A DNA stretch of 14,867 bases, from positions 1-14,867 of the forward strand of contig CAJUQS010000176.1 of the NCBI GenBank assembly GCA_910588365.1, read 5' to 3'. The position numbers and the translations under genes were made by a program. Source of the DNA: an uncultured Oscillospiraceae bacterium (GTDB taxonomy: Bacteria > Bacillota > Clostridia > Oscillospirales > Oscillospiraceae). Positions 13,202 to 14,867 of the stretch are shown here, one piece after another. The notes under the pieces were generated by a model. That model made no database searches, was not told where the DNA came from, and saw nothing but the letters and a program-made list of their open reading frames with translations. The stretch's first letter is position 1. Each line of letters starts with the position of its first letter.

Positions 13202-13236
13202 AACAGCCGCCCCGGACAATCACCGGGGCGGCTGTT
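13202..13236 (+). terminator. Intrinsic terminator downstream of dsdA
   Basis: AACAGCCGCCCCGG (13202-13215) pairs perfectly with CCGGGGCGGCTGTT (13223-13236) around a seven-base loop, followed by TTGTTT. It lies about 80 bases after the dsdA stop, beyond the repeat. Confidence 0.85.
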
Positions 13237-13263
13237 TGTTTGCTGAATGTTTCTTGGGAGACG

Positions 13264-13283
13264 TGTTTGGGCATTTTGACATT
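13264..13283 (-). repeat. Remnant of the 4889-5043 type repeat, interrupted by the 13284-13443 element
   Basis: TGTTTGGGCATTTTGACATT matches, with one difference, the minus strand of the left end of the 4889-5043 repeat (TGTTTGGGTATTTTGACATT). In that copy TTTCAAACAAG follows directly. Here the matching CAAACAAG appears only after the 160-base palindrome, at 13445-13452. Confidence 0.6.
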
Positions 13284-13443
13284 TATAGTCGACGCACTTG
13301 AAAATCGGTAAAGATCGGCGGTCAAAATGATACGGGGCGGCGTTGTCGTCTTTGGCGGGCGTCAGCCCACCTGCATCCTCCGCCTTGCCCCGCGTCATTT
13401 TTCCTCCCCTCCTTTTTACCTCTTCTCAAGTGCGTCGACTATA
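13284..13443. mobile_element. 160-bp palindromic MITE-like element
   Basis: Perfect 18-base inverted ends: TATAGTCGACGCACTTGA (13284-13301) and its inverse at 13426-13443. The similarity continues inward through GGTAAA, AAATGA and CGGGGC blocks, so the whole element folds as one long hairpin with its centre near 13363. The outer TATA could include a TA target duplication, as with Tc1/mariner-IS630 type elements, but this is inference. No transposase. A minus-strand ATG at 13398 has an AAGGAGGGGAGG ribosome site inside the right arm, but the 71-codon frame runs out of the element through the dsdA terminator and I do not call it a gene. Confidence 0.7.
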
Positions 13444-13456
13444 TCAAACAAGCCCT

Positions 13457-13515
13457 AAGCAAAACGGAGTTTTGCGCCAAAGTTCTTTTGGATACTTTTC
13501 TTTCAAGAAAAGTAT
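13457..13515 (-). repeat. Twin-hairpin dispersed repeat, copy 5, downstream of glsA
   Basis: AAGCAAAACGGAGTTTTGCG (perfect small hairpin GCAAAAC/GTTTTGC) followed by GCCAAAGTTCTTTTG and the long hairpin ATACTTTTC ... GAAAAGTAT ending near 13515. Relative to glsA it has the orientation that copies 2 and 4 have relative to gpsA and dsdA: long hairpin first after the stop. It may act as a weak terminator. Confidence 0.7.
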
Positions 13516-13528
13516 CAGGAAAAGCCGA

Positions 13529-14446
13529 TCAGAAGACGCTCAGATACAGCTCCCGGCTCAGCTTCTCCAACAGGTGGATGCCCGCCAGGCTGTTCCCCTT
13601 GGCGTCCAGGGCGGGGGAGTAGATGCCGATCCCCATGCGGGTGGGGACCACGGCCATGATGCCGCCGGATACCCCGCTCTTGGCCGGAACGCCCACCCGG
13701 ATGGCAAACTCACCGGAGCCGTCGTACATGCCGCAGGTCAGCATGATGGCGTTGACGTACCGGGACAGGGTGGAGGGGAACACCTTCTGTCCGGACACCG
13801 GCAGGCGGCCCCGGTTGGACAGCACGGAGGCGATGTGAGCCAGGGCCCGGCAGTCCACCTGGATGGAGCAGGCCCGGAAGTAGCAGTCCAGCACCTCCTC
13901 CACGTTTCCGTCCAGCAGGCCGTAGGACTTGAGTAAATAGGCCAGGGCCCGGTTCCGGCTGCCGTGGGCCTTCTCGGAGCGGTAGACCGCCTCGTCGATG
14001 CAAATCCCGTCATCACCGGCCAGCTTGCCCGTCAGCTCCAGCAGGCGCTGGAACCGCTCCTCATAGCTGCCGCCGTGGATCAGGGAGCACATGACGATGG
14101 CGCCCATGTTCACCATGGGGTTGATGTGCCCGCTGTCCAGGGACTGGTCGCTGGCGTTGATGGCGTCAAAGGGCTTGCCGGTGGCCTCCACGCCCACCCG
14201 GCTCTGTACGGCCTCCACGCCGTTGTCCAACAGGGCCTGCAGGAGCAGAATCGGTTTGACAACACTTTGCAGGGTGAATTTCTGCCGGCAGTCCCCGGCC
14301 CAGCTGTGCTTCCCCTCACTGCCGATCACATAGATCCCAAAGGCCGCCGGGTCGCTTTTGGCCAGCTCGGGGATGTAATTTGCCACGCGTCCCTGCTCCG
14401 TGTAGGGGCGGCACTCCTCCAGCAGGCGCTCCAGTAGTTCTTCCAT
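13529..14446 (-). CDS. glsA: Glutaminase (serine-dependent, beta-lactamase fold)
   Basis: Hydrolyses L-glutamine to L-glutamate and ammonia in the cytosol. The 305 residues match the GlsA family. The catalytic S61-x-x-K64 lies in FTLQSVVKP; the family more often has FSIQSISK, so the flanking residues differ but the S-x-x-K pair is intact. Other landmarks: NPMVNMGAI with N113, the Y155-x-x-E158 and N165 region, Y241 in MYDGSGEFAIRVG, and AKSGVSGGI at 255-263. GGAG about six bases before the ATG supports the start. It is convergent with dsdA; both release ammonia, which may suggest nitrogen supply or acid tolerance, but that link is speculative. No partner glutamate/GABA antiporter is in the window. 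Confidence 0.95.
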   Translation of the reverse strand: MEELLERLLEECRPYTEQGRVANYIPELAKSDPAAFGIYVIGSEGKHSWAGDCRQKFTLQSVVKPILLLQALLDNGVEAVQSRVGVEATGKPFDAINASDQSLDSGHINPMVNMGAIVMCSLIHGGSYEERFQRLLELTGKLAGDDGICIDEAVYRSEKAHGSRNRALAYLLKSYGLLDGNVEEVLDCYFRACSIQVDCRALAHIASVLSNRGRLPVSGQKVFPSTLSRYVNAIMLTCGMYDGSGEFAIRVGVPAKSGVSGGIMAVVPTRMGIGIYSPALDAKGNSLAGIHLLEKLSRELYLSVF

Positions 14447-14477
14447 CTTCTTCTCCGTTTCTCTCTATATAAGGTTA

Positions 14478-14540
14478 TCATACTTTTTCTTGAAAGAAAA
14501 AGTATCAAAAAGAACTTTTTCGCAAAACTGCGTTTTGCTT
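14478..14540 (+). repeat. Twin-hairpin dispersed repeat, copy 6 (most intact)
   Basis: First hairpin ATACTTTTTC (14480-14489) with GAAAAAGTAT (14496-14505); linker CAAAAAGAACTTTTTC; second hairpin GCAAAAC-TGC-GTTTTGC (14522-14538). This copy shows the complete family structure. It lies about 30 bases upstream of the glsA start, so the glsA promoter must be in or beyond it. Confidence 0.75.
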
Positions 14541-14554
14541 ATCTTTTGTACTTT

Positions 14555-14589
14555 AGAACCTGCATCCCTCGTTTATGAATACAGGTTCT
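14555..14589. repeat. Small inverted repeat shared with the deoC 3' end
   Basis: AGAACCTG (14555-14562) pairs with CAGGTTCT (14582-14589), extended by near-matching CAT/ATA bases. The right arm with flanks (14576-14591, TGAATACAGGTTCTTA) is identical to 126-141, where it contains the deoC stop codon. Confidence 0.55.
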
Positions 14590-14598
14590 TATTAGGCG

Positions 14599-14867
14599 CT
14601 GTTTGAAAAATGGAAATATGCACAAACACCGGGCTTTTTTCCGTCATACTTCCCCTGTTTTTCTTAGAGCCTGTTTAATATCTCAGCGTGTGCGGATTGG
14701 CGAGATAGATTTTTTGCCCTGCATGGAAAAAAGCCGCAGCAATCCATATCGTGCAATGACCCCATCGAGGGGTCATGCACGATTATTCTGCACAGGCGCT
14801 CGATGCGCCTGTTGCAGAATCCTGACGGATTGCAAGGATTTTTAACGCAGTCAGGGCGGAAAATATG
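14599..14867. repeat. Composite intergenic repeat region with three hairpins; no gene
   Basis: The left part (TGTTTGAAAAATG, then a CCGGGC-TTTTTTCCGTCATACT segment) aligns with the start of the 4889-5043 repeat. Three strong hairpins follow: 14748-14783 (ATCGTGCA-TGACCCC with its inverse), 14785-14820 (ATTCTGCA-CAGGCGC with its inverse), and the CCTGACGG/GCAAGG region, where 14818-14837 equals 52-71. The right end (AACGCAGTCAGGGCGGAAAA) is the same repeat family in the opposite orientation and runs off the window. Open frames here lack a ribosome site and convincing composition. Confidence 0.55.

Noticed and set aside
11681..13219. 512-residue minus-strand open frame opposite dsdA
   Set aside because: Antisense shadow of dsdA rich in Arg, His, Gly and Pro; it lacks a ribosome site and family motifs.
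14451..14480. glsA promoter between the repeat and the start codon
   Set aside because: TATATA and TATGAT sequences are present on the minus strand, but no acceptable -35 box lies at 16-18 bases; I could not support a call.
14603..14845. 80-residue plus-strand frame at the right end
   Set aside because: It lies wholly within hairpins and repeats, without a ribosome site; Cys/Arg/His composition is not protein-like.

Overview
The window reads as chromosome of a high-GC, low-spore-synteny Firmicute of the Clostridia, most likely the Oscillospiraceae (Flavonifractor/Oscillibacter-like gut anaerobes). This rests on the gene order (DUF512 radical-SAM-like protein, der, plsY, gpsA), the S-layer-homology protein, strong AGGAGG-type ribosome sites, sigma-A promoters with 17-bp spacers, and abundant short palindromic repeats between genes. 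Genus-level assignment is inference. No rRNA, tRNA, CRISPR array, transposase or phage gene is visible.

Layout. At the left, deoC (minus) diverges from a block on the plus strand: a DUF512/PDZ Fe-S protein, der (ribosome-assembly GTPase), plsY and gpsA. GpsA makes sn-glycerol-3-phosphate and PlsY acylates it, so the last two genes are consecutive steps of phospholipid synthesis. Repeats break up the block: a ~410-bp element with inverted ends sits just before der, and a ~155-bp palindrome plus a hairpin repeat sits between plsY and gpsA. A bidirectional terminator at 6195-6230 separates gpsA from a convergent 1078-residue secreted S-layer-homology protein, which has a 45-residue small gene just upstream in the same direction.

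The middle (9758-10270) is the most unusual part. A minus-strand ORF starting with a hydrophobic holin-like peptide behind a near-perfect ribosome site is opposed by a consensus promoter (TTGACA-N17-TATAAT) on the plus strand. This looks like an uncharacterised type I toxin/antisense-RNA pair. Both predicted RNAs begin with the same 12-base sequence, placed as an inverted repeat. Next to it a second perfect consensus promoter drives a small coiled-coil protein with an extremely short leader.

The right side carries metabolic genes: galM-like aldose 1-epimerase (minus), dsdA D-serine ammonia-lyase (plus) divergent from it, and glsA glutaminase (minus) convergent with dsdA. Between dsdA and glsA a 160-bp palindromic element is inserted within the remnant of another repeat. 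The window begins and ends in copies of related intergenic repeats. At least six copies of an AT-rich twin-hairpin repeat lie at gene borders, and repeats supply the stop codons of dsdA and deoC.
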